Notes: a model not told the origin generated them from the sequence alone. 64,000 nucleotides of DNA from Acidimicrobiales bacterium (GCA_030828465.1 JAURCL010000004.1:1-64000); one strand, 5' to 3'; positions 1 through 9,287 are shown, counted from the stretch's first letter. Translations and numbers: made by a program.

Positions 1-1
1 G

Positions 2-220
2 TGGATCTACAACGACTTCTTCTGGGCGCTCGTGCTCATGTCGAACGACTCGAAGCGACCGATCACCTCTGCGCTCGGTCGCCTCCAAGGAGAGTTCGTC
101 ACCGATTACAACTTGCTGGCCGCCGGAGCCATGATCGCGGCGCTCCCGACCCTCATCGTCTTCTTCATCCTGCGCCGCCAGTTCATCTCCGGTCTGACAC
201 TCGGCGCCACCAAGGGCTGA
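2..220 (+). CDS. Carbohydrate ABC transporter permease, C-terminal fragment
   Basis: Only the last 72 codons are inside the window; the gene begins upstream. The visible part reads [12 protein letters not shown], then a hydrophobic segment ([20 protein letters not shown]) followed by the [15 protein letters not shown] tail. This ending is typical of MalG-type inner-membrane permeases of sugar ABC importers (CUT1 family), where a last transmembrane helix precedes a Q-F-x-x-G-L-x-x-G-A-x-K-G tail. It would form half of the membrane channel with a MalF-type partner and an ATPase, both outside the window. The substrate cannot be told from this fragment. Confidence 0.85.
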   Translation, partial: WIYNDFFWALVLMSNDSKRPITSALGRLQGEFVTDYNLLAAGAMIAALPTLIVFFILRRQFISGLTLGATKG

Positions 221-224
221 GCCG

Positions 225-243
225 GAGGGTTCGCCGAACCCTC
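225..243 (+). terminator. Terminator-like hairpin after the ABC permease
   Basis: A perfect 8-bp inverted repeat (GAGGGTTC, loop GCC, GAACCCTC) starts 4 nt after the permease stop codon. No T-run follows, so it is either an intrinsic terminator of the high-G+C type or a 3'-end stabilising hairpin. Confidence 0.6.
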
Positions 244-247
244 CCGT

Positions 248-253
248 TAGCAT
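248..253 (+). promoter_or_regulatory. Candidate -10 box for the cold-shock gene
   Basis: TAGCAT fits TANNNT and would start an RNA with a leader of about 55 nt before the ATG at 315. A long 5' leader is common for csp genes. No convincing -35 was seen. Confidence 0.4.
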
Positions 254-314
254 TCGCCGCCGACGGTTCGTCCCGTTCGACGAACCGCACGTATCAAGTA
301 AGGGAGTACCCCAC

Positions 315-515
315 ATGGCCACCGGAACCGTGAAGTTCTTCAACGATCAGAAGGGCTTCGGATTCATCAGCCGCGACGGAGAGGACGACTTGTTCGTCCA
401 CTTCTCGAACATCGAAGGCTCCGGCCGACGCACCCTGGTCGATGGCCAGCAGGTGGAGTTCGAGGTCGGCGAGGGACGTAAGGGTCCCGAAGCCGTCAAC
501 GTCAAAGCTGTCTGA
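315..515 (+). CDS. Cold-shock protein, CspA family
   Basis: A 66-residue single cold-shock domain that binds single-stranded nucleic acid and acts as an RNA chaperone. It carries RNP1 (KGFGFISRD, about residues 13-21) and RNP2 (DLFVHFSNI, about 25-33), the aromatic RNA-binding surfaces of the family, and has the usual length. The ATG is preceded by AGGGAG at 301-306, 8 nt away, a good ribosome-binding site that sets the start. The gene is monocistronic and faces ppc, with a strong hairpin between them. The family includes cold-induced and constitutive members; which one this is cannot be decided here. Confidence 0.95.
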   Translation: MATGTVKFFNDQKGFGFISRDGEDDLFVHFSNIEGSGRRTLVDGQQVEFEVGEGRKGPEAVNVKAV

Positions 516-562
516 TCATCCTCGACCCCGTTCGATTCGGGTCCTCCCGATAGCACGCGCCG

Positions 563-591
563 ACTCCCGCCTCGCCGAGCGAGACGGGAGT
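563..591. terminator. Hairpin between convergent cspA-like gene and ppc
   Basis: ACTCCCG (563-569) pairs with CGGGAGT (585-591), and an inner CTCGC/GCGAG stem closes a CGA loop, with one C-A mismatch between the two stems. It lies between two convergent genes and could stop transcription from both sides. Confidence 0.65.
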
Positions 592-610
592 TCGTCGTTC
601 CCGGGACCGT

Positions 611-3295
611 TCAGCCGCTGTTGCGGAGTCCGGTCGCGATGGCGTTGAGCGTCAACTGGATGCCCCGCTGCACCAACTCGCTGTCGTCGCCCGCTCGGAG
701 GCGCTGCAACAGGTCGACCTGGAGCACGTGGAGCGGGTCGAGGTAGGGGAAGCGGTTCGTGATGCTGCGGGCCAGCACCGGGTTATCGGCGAGGAGGTCG
801 CCCGAACCGGTCACCTCGGTCAACAGGCGGATCGTTGTCGCGTGCTCCTCGGAGATCGCGGCGAAGATCCGCTCCGCGGCGGACCGATCGACCGCGAGTC
901 GATCTACGTAGCGCTCGGCGATCCCAAGATCCACCTTGGCGAGCACCATCGCCGCGTTCGAGAGCGCGGTGCGGGTGAAACGTGAGCCGTGGTTGAGCAC
1001 GACGACCTCATCGAGACGTCCGGCTGCCTCCGCGGCCGCGAGAGCGCTGCCGAGCCCGAACCATCCGGGGAGTGACAGCCGGCATTGGCTCCAGGCGAAG
1101 ACCCACGGGATGGCGCGGAGGTCGTCGATGCGGTCGGAGGCCGACCGCGATGCCGGTCGGCTGCCGACGTTGAGTCGGGAGATCTCGCTGACCGGAGTGA
1201 CACTGCGGAAGAAGCCAGCGAAGTCGGGATCGTCGTGGACGAGCGATCGGTAGGCGCGGTGGGAAGCGTCAGCCAGAAGATCCATGAGGTCGTCATCGAC
1301 CACCGGATCATCGTCGTCGCCCGACCTGAGCGTCGCGGTCAGCGTGGCCGAAACGAGCGTCTCGAGGTTGCGGGCGGCGGTCACCGGGCGCGAGTACTTC
1401 GCGGCGACCATCTCGCCCTGCTCGGTGACCCGGATATCGCCGTTCACCGTCCCGACGGGCTGAGCGAGGATCGCCTCATGGGCCGGGCCGCCTCCTCGAC
1501 CGACCGTTCCGCCGCGTCCGTGGAAGAGGCGCAGGTGAACGCCGTGGCGCGCCGCCACGCCGACCAGGCGGCGCTGGGCCCGGTGGAGCGACCACTGCGA
1601 CATGAGGTAGCCGCCGTCCTTGTTTGAATCGGAGTAACCGATCATGACCTCGTGCACGTTCCCGAGCGCGGCCACGCGATCGCGGTAGACCGGCAGGGAG
1701 AGCAGTCGGTCGATGACCTCGGGGCCGGACCGCAGGTCGTCGATGGTCTCGAAGAGCGGGGCGATATCAAGCGGTTCGAGGCCGGCGTGTTCGGCGAGCA
1801 CCGCCACCTCGAGGACATCACTCACCGACTCGGCCTTCGAGATGATCAGTTGACCGAGTACTCCTCGTCCGTGGAGCCGCTGCGCGCGAGCTGCGGTATC
1901 GAGCACCGCCAACTCCGAGAGCACCGCGGGCTCGGAGGCGGCCGCGAGTGTCGCCCTGCCCTGCATGAGATCGAGCAGGAGCGCGATCCGGTCATCCTCG
2001 GAGGCAGTCCGGTAATCGAATCCTGACGAGCGGGTGAGATCAGCGATGACCTGCTCGTGCACCGCTGAGTTTTGGCGCAGGTCGAGTCGGCAGAGATGCG
2101 TTCCGAAGGTGGCGATCGCGCGGCGGAGGGGAGCCACCCGGTGGAGGGCAAGATCGGCCGCGCCGTGGGATTCGAGGGAACGCTCGACGGCGCGGAGGTC
2201 GTCGACGCACTCGGTGATCGACGCGTACGGAGGGAGGGGGTGGCGGGGCTCGGTCCCGGGGACCTCGTCGAGCACCTCGGCGAAGGTCGCCCAGAGTCGT
2301 GCGTGGATTCCGCGGAGCGCCCGGCGGTAGGGCTCGTCGGCTCGGAAAATCGAGTCGTCACCGGATGCCTCGGCGAGAGCGAGGAGCTCAGCCGTCGGGC
2401 TCACCAATCGAGCGGACATCGAGAGTTTGCGCGATAACCCGATCAGCCCGAGGAGATGATGGCGGGCGGCCGCGCTGGCGTTCGCTGTCACCGCGTGAGC
2501 GAGCACCTCGGAGGTCACGAAGGGGTTGCCGTCGCGGTCCCCTCCGATCCACGAACCCATCTGGATGAGATCCGTGCCGTCGATCGTCCTTCCGAGCCGA
2601 GCCTGAGCGAGATGTTCCACCTCGGCCTGCAGTTGGGGCACGACCGTGAAGAGGCTCGATGCGTAGTAGCGGAGCGCCTCGTTCACCTCGTCGTTCACCC
2701 TCAATTTCGAGAGACGCAGGATCGCTGTCTGCCAGAGAGTGAGCACCTCGTCGCGCAGCGCGGTATCGACCTCGGCGGTGGCGGAGGGCGACGAGGGGAC
2801 AAGTCGTCGATGCTCGAGGAGATCGGAGATGCGCTCGACGACATCGAGGATGGTCTGGCGCCGCACCTCGGTCGGATGTGCGGTAAGCACCGGGGAGACG
2901 CGCAGGTGCCCGAGGGCGTTGGCGACGGCGGATGCGTCGATGCCGGTGTCGAGAAGCGCGGTCATCGTCGCAGCCACACCACCTGGACGGTCGACTTCTC
3001 CGGCGTCGAGATGCTCACGCCGCCGATGCTCGAGGTGGAGATCCTCGGCGGTGTTGGCGAGGAGCGCCAGCCACCCGAACGCCCTGACGACATGCAGGAT
3101 GTCGTTGATCTCGGCTCCGTCGAGGTCAACGCCGAGGGCGGAGATCGGCGACTCTCCCTGACGACGCGACTCCACCGCAGTGCGACGGACCCGCTCGATG
3201 AGGTCGAACACGGGCGCACCGGCCTGATCGGCGATCACCTCGCCGAGGATTCGGCCGAGCAGGCGGATGTCGTCTCCGGAGTCGATGTCGGTCAT
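611..3295 (-). CDS. ppc: Phosphoenolpyruvate carboxylase
   Basis: 894 residues, the normal length for bacterial PEP carboxylase, which converts PEP and bicarbonate to oxaloacetate to refill the TCA cycle. The catalytic His lies in VLTAHPTEVRRQ at residue 140 (His138 in E. coli). GSWIGGDRDGNPF, the second active-site His in LFHGRGGTVGRGGG, and the C-terminal PWVFAWSQCRLSLPGW block are all present. ATG at 3295 gives the normal N-terminus. The gene is divergent from glgA across 82 nt. A CACAAT hexamer sits 8 nt before the ATG, so the message may be leaderless. Allosteric control by acetyl-CoA and aspartate is usual in the family but not shown by the DNA. Confidence 0.97.
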   Translation of the reverse strand: MTDIDSGDDIRLLGRILGEVIADQAGAPVFDLIERVRRTAVESRRQGESPISALGVDLDGAEINDILHVVRAFGWLALLANTAEDLHLEHRRREHLDAGEVDRPGGVAATMTALLDTGIDASAVANALGHLRVSPVLTAHPTEVRRQTILDVVERISDLLEHRRLVPSSPSATAEVDTALRDEVLTLWQTAILRLSKLRVNDEVNEALRYYASSLFTVVPQLQAEVEHLAQARLGRTIDGTDLIQMGSWIGGDRDGNPFVTSEVLAHAVTANASAAARHHLLGLIGLSRKLSMSARLVSPTAELLALAEASGDDSIFRADEPYRRALRGIHARLWATFAEVLDEVPGTEPRHPLPPYASITECVDDLRAVERSLESHGAADLALHRVAPLRRAIATFGTHLCRLDLRQNSAVHEQVIADLTRSSGFDYRTASEDDRIALLLDLMQGRATLAAASEPAVLSELAVLDTAARAQRLHGRGVLGQLIISKAESVSDVLEVAVLAEHAGLEPLDIAPLFETIDDLRSGPEVIDRLLSLPVYRDRVAALGNVHEVMIGYSDSNKDGGYLMSQWSLHRAQRRLVGVAARHGVHLRLFHGRGGTVGRGGGPAHEAILAQPVGTVNGDIRVTEQGEMVAAKYSRPVTAARNLETLVSATLTATLRSGDDDDPVVDDDLMDLLADASHRAYRSLVHDDPDFAGFFRSVTPVSEISRLNVGSRPASRSASDRIDDLRAIPWVFAWSQCRLSLPGWFGLGSALAAAEAAGRLDEVVVLNHGSRFTRTALSNAAMVLAKVDLGIAERYVDRLAVDRSAAERIFAAISEEHATTIRLLTEVTGSGDLLADNPVLARSITNRFPYLDPLHVLQVDLLQRLRAGDDSELVQRGIQLTLNAIATGLRNSG

Positions 3296-3303
3296 GTCTC
3301 ACC

Positions 3304-3309
3304 ATTGTG
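3304..3309 (-). promoter_or_regulatory. Candidate -10 box for ppc
   Basis: CACAAT on the minus strand, 8 nt upstream of the ppc ATG. The same hexamer serves glgA on the other strand. Confidence 0.35.
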
Positions 3310-3365
3310 CGTCGTAACCCGGCGGATCGGACGCTCACTCCTGTGCGCTCGGGTCAACCATCCAC

Positions 3366-3371
3366 CACAAT
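3366..3371 (+). promoter_or_regulatory. Candidate -10 box for glgA
   Basis: CACAAT lies 6 nt before the GTG at 3378. This places transcription start at or next to that codon and favours it over the GTG at 3372. Confidence 0.4.
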
Positions 3372-3377
3372 GTGGAG

Positions 3378-4760
3378 GTGCGCATCACCTTCGCCACCGC
3401 CGAATTGGCGCCGCTCGCCACCGTTGGCGGCCTCGCCGCCGCCGCGAGTGGACTGATCAGCGCGCTCCGTCGCGCCGGGGTAGAGGTCGATGTTCTCCTG
3501 CCCGACTACGGGGGTGTGGAGCTCGCTGGCGAGGAGCGGATCCCGCTCGCGCTCCCGGACTGGGCGGGGCCGGGTTCGATCCGTGTCGGTGAGCACACGA
3601 TCGCCGGGCGCGTCCATCTGGTCGACGTGCCGGGAATCGCTCGGAGTCACCCGTATCTGCAACCCGACGGGCGGGGCTGGCTCGACAACACCGAGCGGTT
3701 CCTCCGATTCGCGCGCGCCGTCGCAGCGTTCGTCGACGCGCGCGGAGCTGATGTCGTACACCTGAACGACTGGCACACCGCGACCGCTCTTGCAGCGATC
3801 GACCCCGCGGTCCCGACGGTGCTCTCGCTCCACAATTTGGCTCATCAGGGGGCGACCGGCTCGGAGTGGCTCGACGTGATCGGTCCTCGAGGGCGTCACT
3901 ACGAGTGGTGGGGCGGGCTGAATCCGCTGACGGGGGCGATTGCCCTCGCCGACCGGGTGGTCGCGGTCTCACCCCATCACGCTGCCGAAATCTTGAGCGT
4001 CGAGGGTGGGTTCGGCCTCGATGGACCGCTCCGCGACCGTGGCGGCGCGGTGACGGGGATTCTCAACGGGATCGACACGGCGCTCTGGGATCCGAGCACT
4101 GACCCGGCCCTGCCGGCGCCGTTCTCCGTCGAGGACCTCGGGCCGAGAGAGCGGTCGCGCGCCGCGCTCAGCGAACGACTCGGATTCGCCGACGACGGGC
4201 GTCTGCTCGCGGTCGCAGTGACCCGCCTCACCGATCAGAAAGGCATCGATCTTCTCGAGCCGGTCGTGCCGCTGCTCGACGAGTTCCCGATGCGCCTCGC
4301 CATCCTCGGCTCGGGCGAACGAGACCTCGCCGAGCGCCTCGCCGATCTGTCGGCGGCTCATGCTGATCGGTTCGCCTTCGTCGAGGGATACGACGAGCAA
4401 CTCGCTCACCTCATGTTCGCCGGTTCGGATCTCTTCGTGATGCCGAGCCGGTTCGAGCCCTGCGGGCTCACCCAGATGCAGGCAATGCGCTACGGATCGA
4501 TTCCAGTGGTCACCGGTGTCGGCGGGCTCGTCGACACCGTGCCGGACGTGGATGCGCATCCGCGCTCGGGACGCGGCTTTGTGGCTGATCGGGCCGAGGT
4601 CGGACCGGTCATCTCCGCGCTGCATCGCGCCGCCCGGCGATGCGGGGATCGCCGCCGACTCGCCACGCTCCGCCGGCGCGTGATGTCGGTCGACTGGTCC
4701 TGGGACGGGCCAGCACGCGAGTACGCCGATACCTACCGACGGCTCGCTCGCGATAACTGA
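3378..4760 (+). CDS. glgA: Glycogen/starch synthase, GT5 family (GlgA-like)
   Basis: A 460-residue two-domain GT-B enzyme expected to transfer glucose from ADP-glucose to an alpha-1,4-glucan in the cytoplasm. Family marks are HLNDWHTA, HNLAHQG, the N-terminal TAELAPL...GGL motif and the C-terminal block SRFEPCGLTQMQAMRYGSIP, which carries the catalytic Glu and acceptor region. glgC, which makes ADP-glucose, lies 43 nt downstream. GTG 3378 gives the standard MRI start; GTG 3372 adds two residues. Odd point: the KTGGL motif of E. coli GlgA reads TVGGL here, so Thr15 stands where the ADP-glucose-binding Lys15 is expected, and the following ADV is AAA. Sugar-donor preference may therefore differ. 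Confidence 0.88.
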   Translation: MRITFATAELAPLATVGGLAAAASGLISALRRAGVEVDVLLPDYGGVELAGEERIPLALPDWAGPGSIRVGEHTIAGRVHLVDVPGIARSHPYLQPDGRGWLDNTERFLRFARAVAAFVDARGADVVHLNDWHTATALAAIDPAVPTVLSLHNLAHQGATGSEWLDVIGPRGRHYEWWGGLNPLTGAIALADRVVAVSPHHAAEILSVEGGFGLDGPLRDRGGAVTGILNGIDTALWDPSTDPALPAPFSVEDLGPRERSRAALSERLGFADDGRLLAVAVTRLTDQKGIDLLEPVVPLLDEFPMRLAILGSGERDLAERLADLSAAHADRFAFVEGYDEQLAHLMFAGSDLFVMPSRFEPCGLTQMQAMRYGSIPVVTGVGGLVDTVPDVDAHPRSGRGFVADRAEVGPVISALHRAARRCGDRRRLATLRRRVMSVDWSWDGPAREYADTYRRLARDN

Positions 4761-4789
4761 CGCACCCCGAACGTCTTGCCGCTGAGCGG

Positions 4790-4795
4790 TACGCT
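4790..4795 (+). promoter_or_regulatory. Candidate -10 box for glgC
   Basis: TACGCT, 8 nt before the glgC ATG; no Shine-Dalgarno sequence lies in the gap. Confidence 0.4.
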
Positions 4796-4803
4796 CGTCG
4801 GCG

Positions 4804-6030
4804 ATGGCTCTCGATCCGAAGGTTCTGGTGATGGTGCTCGCCGGTGGAGAGGGCAAGCGGTTGCTCCCGCTCACCAACGACCGCGCGAAACCCGCGGTGC
4901 CATTCGGAGGCACCTATCGCATCATCGACTTCGCCCTGTCGAACTTCGCGAACGCCGGCTATCTCAAGATCGTCGTGCTCACCCAGTACAAGAGCCACAG
5001 CCTCGACCGGCACATCTCTCAGACCTGGCGCTTCTCGACGCTTCTCGACAATTACGTGACGCCGGTGCCTGCCCAAATGCGTCGCGGCCCGCAGTGGTTC
5101 CGAGGTTCGGCCGACGCGGTGTATCAGAACCTCAACCTCATCTACGACGAGCGTCCGGACATCGTCGCCGTGTTCGGAGCGGATCACATCTATCGAATGG
5201 ACCCACGACAGATGGTCGAGCAGCATCGGACGCGCGGGGCTGGTGTGACTGTTGCCGCGATCCCGGTGCCACGTTCCGAGGCCTCCCAGTTCGGCGTGAT
5301 CGAAGCGGATCACGACGGGCGCATCATCGCCTTCCACGAGAAGTCGGCGAACCCACCGACGATGCCGGGCGACGACACTCGCTGTCTCGCGAGCATGGGC
5401 AACTACGTCTTCGACACCCAGACCCTGATCGACATCGTCACCCCGAACGAGGAAGAACCGCTCTTCGACATGGGCGGCGATGTCATTCCCGCCCTCACCC
5501 GTCAGGGCGTCGCTCAGGTCTACGACTTCTCCACCAATGTCATCCCCGGTCAGGACGAGCGGGAGAACGGCTACTGGCGCGATGTTGGAACCATCGACGC
5601 CTACTACGAGGCGAACATGGACCTGATCGCTCCCGTGCCGATCTTCAACCTGTACAACGAACGCTGGCCCGTGTACACCTACCGGAAGGCCCTACCGCCG
5701 GCCAAGGTGTCCCGCGGTGTCGGCGGTGAGCCCGCCTTCGTCGACGGCAGCCTTCTCAGCCAGGGCTCGATCGTGTCGGGCTCACATGTGGAGCGTTCGA
5801 TCATCTCTCCTCGCGTGTTCATCGACCACGACGCCCACGTGACCGACTCCATCATCATGGAGGGCGTGCACATCGGCGCTGGTGCCCGGCTCAACCGGTG
5901 CATCGTCGACAAGAACGTAGTCATCCCGAACTTTGAGCGGATCGGACTCGACCGCGCCGCCGACGCCGAGCGCTATACGGTCAGCGACAACGGCATCGTC
6001 GTCATCGAGAAGGAACGCCGCTTCGGCTGA
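4804..6030 (+). CDS. glgC: Glucose-1-phosphate adenylyltransferase (ADP-glucose pyrophosphorylase)
   Basis: 408 residues, normal for GlgC, which makes ADP-glucose from ATP and glucose-1-phosphate, the controlling step of glycogen synthesis. The nucleotidyltransferase signature LAGGEGKRLLPLT, the KPAVPFGG motif and GSADAVYQN in the N-terminal domain, and the C-terminal left-handed beta-helix hexapeptides (from about residue 310), are all visible. It sits next to glgA on the same strand but has its own -10-like box. The stop codon directly abuts the stop of the convergent LLM oxidoreductase, with no base between them. Confidence 0.97.
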   Translation: MALDPKVLVMVLAGGEGKRLLPLTNDRAKPAVPFGGTYRIIDFALSNFANAGYLKIVVLTQYKSHSLDRHISQTWRFSTLLDNYVTPVPAQMRRGPQWFRGSADAVYQNLNLIYDERPDIVAVFGADHIYRMDPRQMVEQHRTRGAGVTVAAIPVPRSEASQFGVIEADHDGRIIAFHEKSANPPTMPGDDTRCLASMGNYVFDTQTLIDIVTPNEEEPLFDMGGDVIPALTRQGVAQVYDFSTNVIPGQDERENGYWRDVGTIDAYYEANMDLIAPVPIFNLYNERWPVYTYRKALPPAKVSRGVGGEPAFVDGSLLSQGSIVSGSHVERSIISPRVFIDHDAHVTDSIIMEGVHIGAGARLNRCIVDKNVVIPNFERIGLDRAADAERYTVSDNGIVVIEKERRFG

Positions 6031-6972
6031 TCAGCGTCCACTCAACTCGGCGACGACTGGGGCGAAGACCTCGGCCTCGTCGGGGCCGACGATGACATAA
6101 GAGAAGCCCCAGCGCTCTCGGCGCGCGAGAAGATCCTCGATCAGCTTCGACGGCGGGCCGATCAGCGCGAACGGCGATTCGGCGATCATGTCGCTTGAGG
6201 CTCCGGTGAAGGCGGCGATGCCATCGATCGCGCCGGAGACGTCATCGGTGACCTGCACGAGGAACGCTCGGACGTTCATCTCGATCTCCGCGATCCGCTC
6301 ACCGGCGGCCTCGACGACGATCGCGTGTTTCGCGTCGACGGCCTCCGCCGACATCGAGTCGAAGGTCGAGCCGTCGACCGCTCCTGAGGTGAGCGTCGCG
6401 TTGATGCCGACGATGTCGGCGTGCCGAGCGGCGAACTTCAGCACGCGCGGACCTCCACCGCCAATGAGGATCGGGGGGCACGGTCGCTGCACCGGTTTCG
6501 GCAAACCGTCGTAATCGGTGATCGTGTAGTGCTCGCCCGAGAACGAGAACGGTCCGTCGGCGAGACAACCGCGGATCACCTCGAGACCCTCGATGAAGCG
6601 GCTGACGCGCGTACCGGGCGGGTCGTAGGGGATGCCTGACCGTTCGTAATCCACGGCCATCCAGCCGGCGCCGAGACCGATCTCGAGCCGACCGTCGGAG
6701 AGCACGTCCATCGTCGCGAGCTCCTTGGCCAAAACGAGTGGATGTTTGTAGTCGTTGTCGTGGACGAGGGCACCGACCCTCAACGTCGTGGTGGCGTCCG
6801 CCACCGCTTGGAGGGCGGGAACCGGGGCGAGTTGACCGTCGAAGTGATCGGGCATGGTGAGCGCCGCGTACCCGAGATCCTCGTAGCGACGCGCCGCCTC
6901 CACCCAGGCCTGCCGGTCGGGCGCGGTTGACGCCTGGATGCCGAATCGGAACGGGCGGGGGGAGTCGGACAT
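6031..6972 (-). CDS. LLM-class F420-dependent oxidoreductase
   Basis: A 313-residue luciferase-like (TIM-barrel) monooxygenase-family protein. RPFRFGIQAS at the start, LTMPDHF, the LGAGWMAVDYERSGIPYDPP block and the C-terminal FSYVIVGPDEAEVFAPVVAEL match actinobacterial TIGR03621-type F420 LLM oxidoreductases. Such enzymes use reduced coenzyme F420 (or FMN) for hydride transfer; the substrate here is unknown. The gene is divergent from the PBP gene across 38 nt, and both show a TANNNT box just before the start codon. No F420 synthesis gene is in the window. Confidence 0.85.
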   Translation of the reverse strand: MSDSPRPFRFGIQASTAPDRQAWVEAARRYEDLGYAALTMPDHFDGQLAPVPALQAVADATTTLRVGALVHDNDYKHPLVLAKELATMDVLSDGRLEIGLGAGWMAVDYERSGIPYDPPGTRVSRFIEGLEVIRGCLADGPFSFSGEHYTITDYDGLPKPVQRPCPPILIGGGGPRVLKFAARHADIVGINATLTSGAVDGSTFDSMSAEAVDAKHAIVVEAAGERIAEIEMNVRAFLVQVTDDVSGAIDGIAAFTGASSDMIAESPFALIGPPSKLIEDLLARRERWGFSYVIVGPDEAEVFAPVVAELSGR

Positions 6973-6980
6973 GACCGGAC

Positions 6981-6986
6981 ACCGTA
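6981..6986 (-). promoter_or_regulatory. Candidate -10 box for the LLM oxidoreductase
   Basis: TACGGT on the minus strand, 8 nt before the ATG at 6972. Confidence 0.4.
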
Positions 6987-6998
6987 GTCGTCCATCGG

Positions 6999-7004
6999 TA
7001 CGCT
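6999..7004 (+). promoter_or_regulatory. Candidate -10 box for the class A PBP
   Basis: TACGCT, 6 nt before the GTG at 7011. Confidence 0.4.
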
Positions 7005-7010
7005 CGACCC

Positions 7011-9281
7011 GTGGGCCGGATGAGTTGGATTCTGCGCCTTGGCCTGGTGATCGGCGCGGCCTCTCTGCTCGTCACCGGGGTCGTCGCGGCCGTCGCGCCG
7101 CAGATCTGGCGGGTAGCGAACGCCCATCGGGAGACCCCGGTCGAACTGCCCGAATTCATCCCGCTCTCCCAACGCAGTTATGTCTACGACCGCGCCGGCA
7201 ACGAGATTGCGGTCTACGAGCTCGAGAACTCCCAACCCGTCACCCTTGCCGAGGTGCCTGGCCACGTCATCGATGCCTTCGTCGCCGTGGAGGACAACGA
7301 GTTCTGGGTGCACCACGGGGTGAACGTGCGCAGTCTGGTGCGCGCGACCCTCTCGAACTTCGCCTCGGAGGGCCCCGTCCAAGGTGCCTCCACCATCACC
7401 ATGCAGGTCGTCAAGAACGACTTCATGGCCGGCTTCGAGCGCGACAGCCGATACAAGATCCTCCAGATCGCCTACGCCGTGCGCCTCGAGAAGGAGATCT
7501 CGAAGACCGAGATCATGGAGCGCTATCTCAACACGGTGTTCTTCGGCAACAACTCCTACGGCATCGCCGCCGCCGCCGAGACCTACTTCGGTAAATCGGT
7601 CCCCGAACTCGACTTCATCGAGGCCGCCTTCCTCGCGGGACTGGTCAGGGCTCCATCGAGTTACGACCCGATCAACCGGCCCGAGCGAAGTCGCGCGCGG
7701 TTCCGTCAGGTGCTCGCTCGGCTCGTTGAGGACGAGTTCGTTACCGAAGCCGAGGCCGAGACGATTGAGGCCGAGTTCGTCATCCCTGAGCGCGTCCAGC
7801 GCATCCCGACCCGTGAGGTCGACCGCACGTATTACACCGAGGCGCTCCGGGAGTACCTGCTGAACGGCTCGGACCTGCTCGGCGAGACCTACGAGGAGCG
7901 CTACACCGCCCTCTACCGAGGAGGTCTGCGCATCCACACGACCCTGGACCCTGATCTTCAGGCGGCGGCCGAGGAGGCGCGCGACCTCCTCCCCGACACT
8001 GTTGAGGGTTTCGATGCCGCGCTCACCTCACTCGACACGTCGTCGGGGGCGATCCGCGCGATGGTCGGCGGTCGCGGCTTCGTGCCCGGCCAGAACGAGG
8101 TGAACCTCGCCCTCGCTCCGAGCCAGACCGGATCGAGCATCAAGATCTTCATCCTCGCGGCGGCCCTGCAGGCCGGGGCCATCCCCGAGGACGTCATCGA
8201 CGGAACCCGGCCCTGCTCGCTTCCGAACGTCGGCAACAACATCGAGCCCGTCTTCGAGATCACCGGCGGGGTCGACGGCGGCATCGCGACCCTCCGGGAA
8301 CACACCTACCGATCGATCAACTGCGCCTTCGCGCGACTCTCCCAGATCGTTGGACTCAACCGCGTCGTCGACACCGTCTACCGGATGGCAGGATCGATCT
8401 ACCTCGACCGCGAACTCCCGGCCGATGTGCGACTTCCCATCGAGCCCTTCGCGAGTTTCGCCACCGGCGCCAACGAGATGAGCACACTCGATATGGCGGC
8501 GGGCATGCAGACGCTCGCGAACGCCGGGGAGCACCTTGAGCCTTATTACGTGGAGCGCATCGAAGATTCGAGTGGACGACGCCTCTACACGCACCGCGGC
8601 GAGCCTTCCCGTGTGCTTGACCCGGGAGTCGCGTTGACGGCGATCGACATCATGAAGGACACCCTCACGCTCGGAACCGCCCGACGCGAGCTGTCCGACT
8701 TCGCGGCTGCGCGTCCGGCCGCCGGGAAGACCGGAACCCAGCAGAACAACTACACGGCATGGTTCGTGGGGGGCACTACGGAACTCGTCACCGCGGTCAT
8801 GGTTCGCGACCCCGACCGGTACACGGCGATGGTCTCGATCCCCGAGTTCGTCGAGCAAGGGGTCCCGCGGGTCCAAGGTGGCACCTTCCCCGCGCAGATC
8901 TGGGGGGCGTATATGACCGAGGCGCACCGGGGCGTGCCCGCCACCGATTGGTCGGCCCCGCCGCCGTCCCTCCGCGCGCCGGTCCGGCTCTACCTGCCGG
9001 GCACCGAATGCGCGCAGATCGTCGTCGGCTACCAGCAGCCCATCCCGACAACCACCCTGCCCCCGGTCATCGATCCCGACACCGGCCTGCCGGTCGAGAC
9101 CGTCCCCCCAGTGGTGGAGCCCCCGGCGGACGGGGTGGATCCGAACGCACCGATCCCGATCCTCGAACCGGTGACGACCGCGACCACGATCCCTCCGGAG
9201 GTGCTCGACCCCTACGCGCCTCTGCCCTCGGTGCCCCTCGACGCCTATGTTGAGACCTGTGCGCCGCCCGAGGGACCCTGA
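7011..9281 (+). CDS. Class A penicillin-binding protein (glycosyltransferase-transpeptidase)
   Basis: 756 residues, bifunctional peptidoglycan synthase. An N-terminal transmembrane helix (about residues 5-30) anchors it outside the cell membrane. The GT51 domain has VEDNEFWVHHGV with the catalytic Glu, GASTITMQVVKN, and KEISKTEIMERYLN. The transpeptidase has SSIK (SxxK, in QTGSSIKIF), SIN (SxN) and KTGTQ (KTG). The last 100 residues are a Pro/Thr-rich tail with TTTLPP and TTATTIPP, common in actinobacterial PBPs. The start is GTG 7011 by the promoter box; ATG 7020 is an in-frame alternative. It polymerises glycan strands from the lipid II that the Mur genes at 48-56 kb would produce. Confidence 0.95.
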   Translation: MGRMSWILRLGLVIGAASLLVTGVVAAVAPQIWRVANAHRETPVELPEFIPLSQRSYVYDRAGNEIAVYELENSQPVTLAEVPGHVIDAFVAVEDNEFWVHHGVNVRSLVRATLSNFASEGPVQGASTITMQVVKNDFMAGFERDSRYKILQIAYAVRLEKEISKTEIMERYLNTVFFGNNSYGIAAAAETYFGKSVPELDFIEAAFLAGLVRAPSSYDPINRPERSRARFRQVLARLVEDEFVTEAEAETIEAEFVIPERVQRIPTREVDRTYYTEALREYLLNGSDLLGETYEERYTALYRGGLRIHTTLDPDLQAAAEEARDLLPDTVEGFDAALTSLDTSSGAIRAMVGGRGFVPGQNEVNLALAPSQTGSSIKIFILAAALQAGAIPEDVIDGTRPCSLPNVGNNIEPVFEITGGVDGGIATLREHTYRSINCAFARLSQIVGLNRVVDTVYRMAGSIYLDRELPADVRLPIEPFASFATGANEMSTLDMAAGMQTLANAGEHLEPYYVERIEDSSGRRLYTHRGEPSRVLDPGVALTAIDIMKDTLTLGTARRELSDFAAARPAAGKTGTQQNNYTAWFVGGTTELVTAVMVRDPDRYTAMVSIPEFVEQGVPRVQGGTFPAQIWGAYMTEAHRGVPATDWSAPPPSLRAPVRLYLPGTECAQIVVGYQQPIPTTTLPPVIDPDTGLPVETVPPVVEPPADGVDPNAPIPILEPVTTATTIPPEVLDPYAPLPSVPLDAYVETCAPPEGP

Positions 9282-9287
9282 CCGCCG

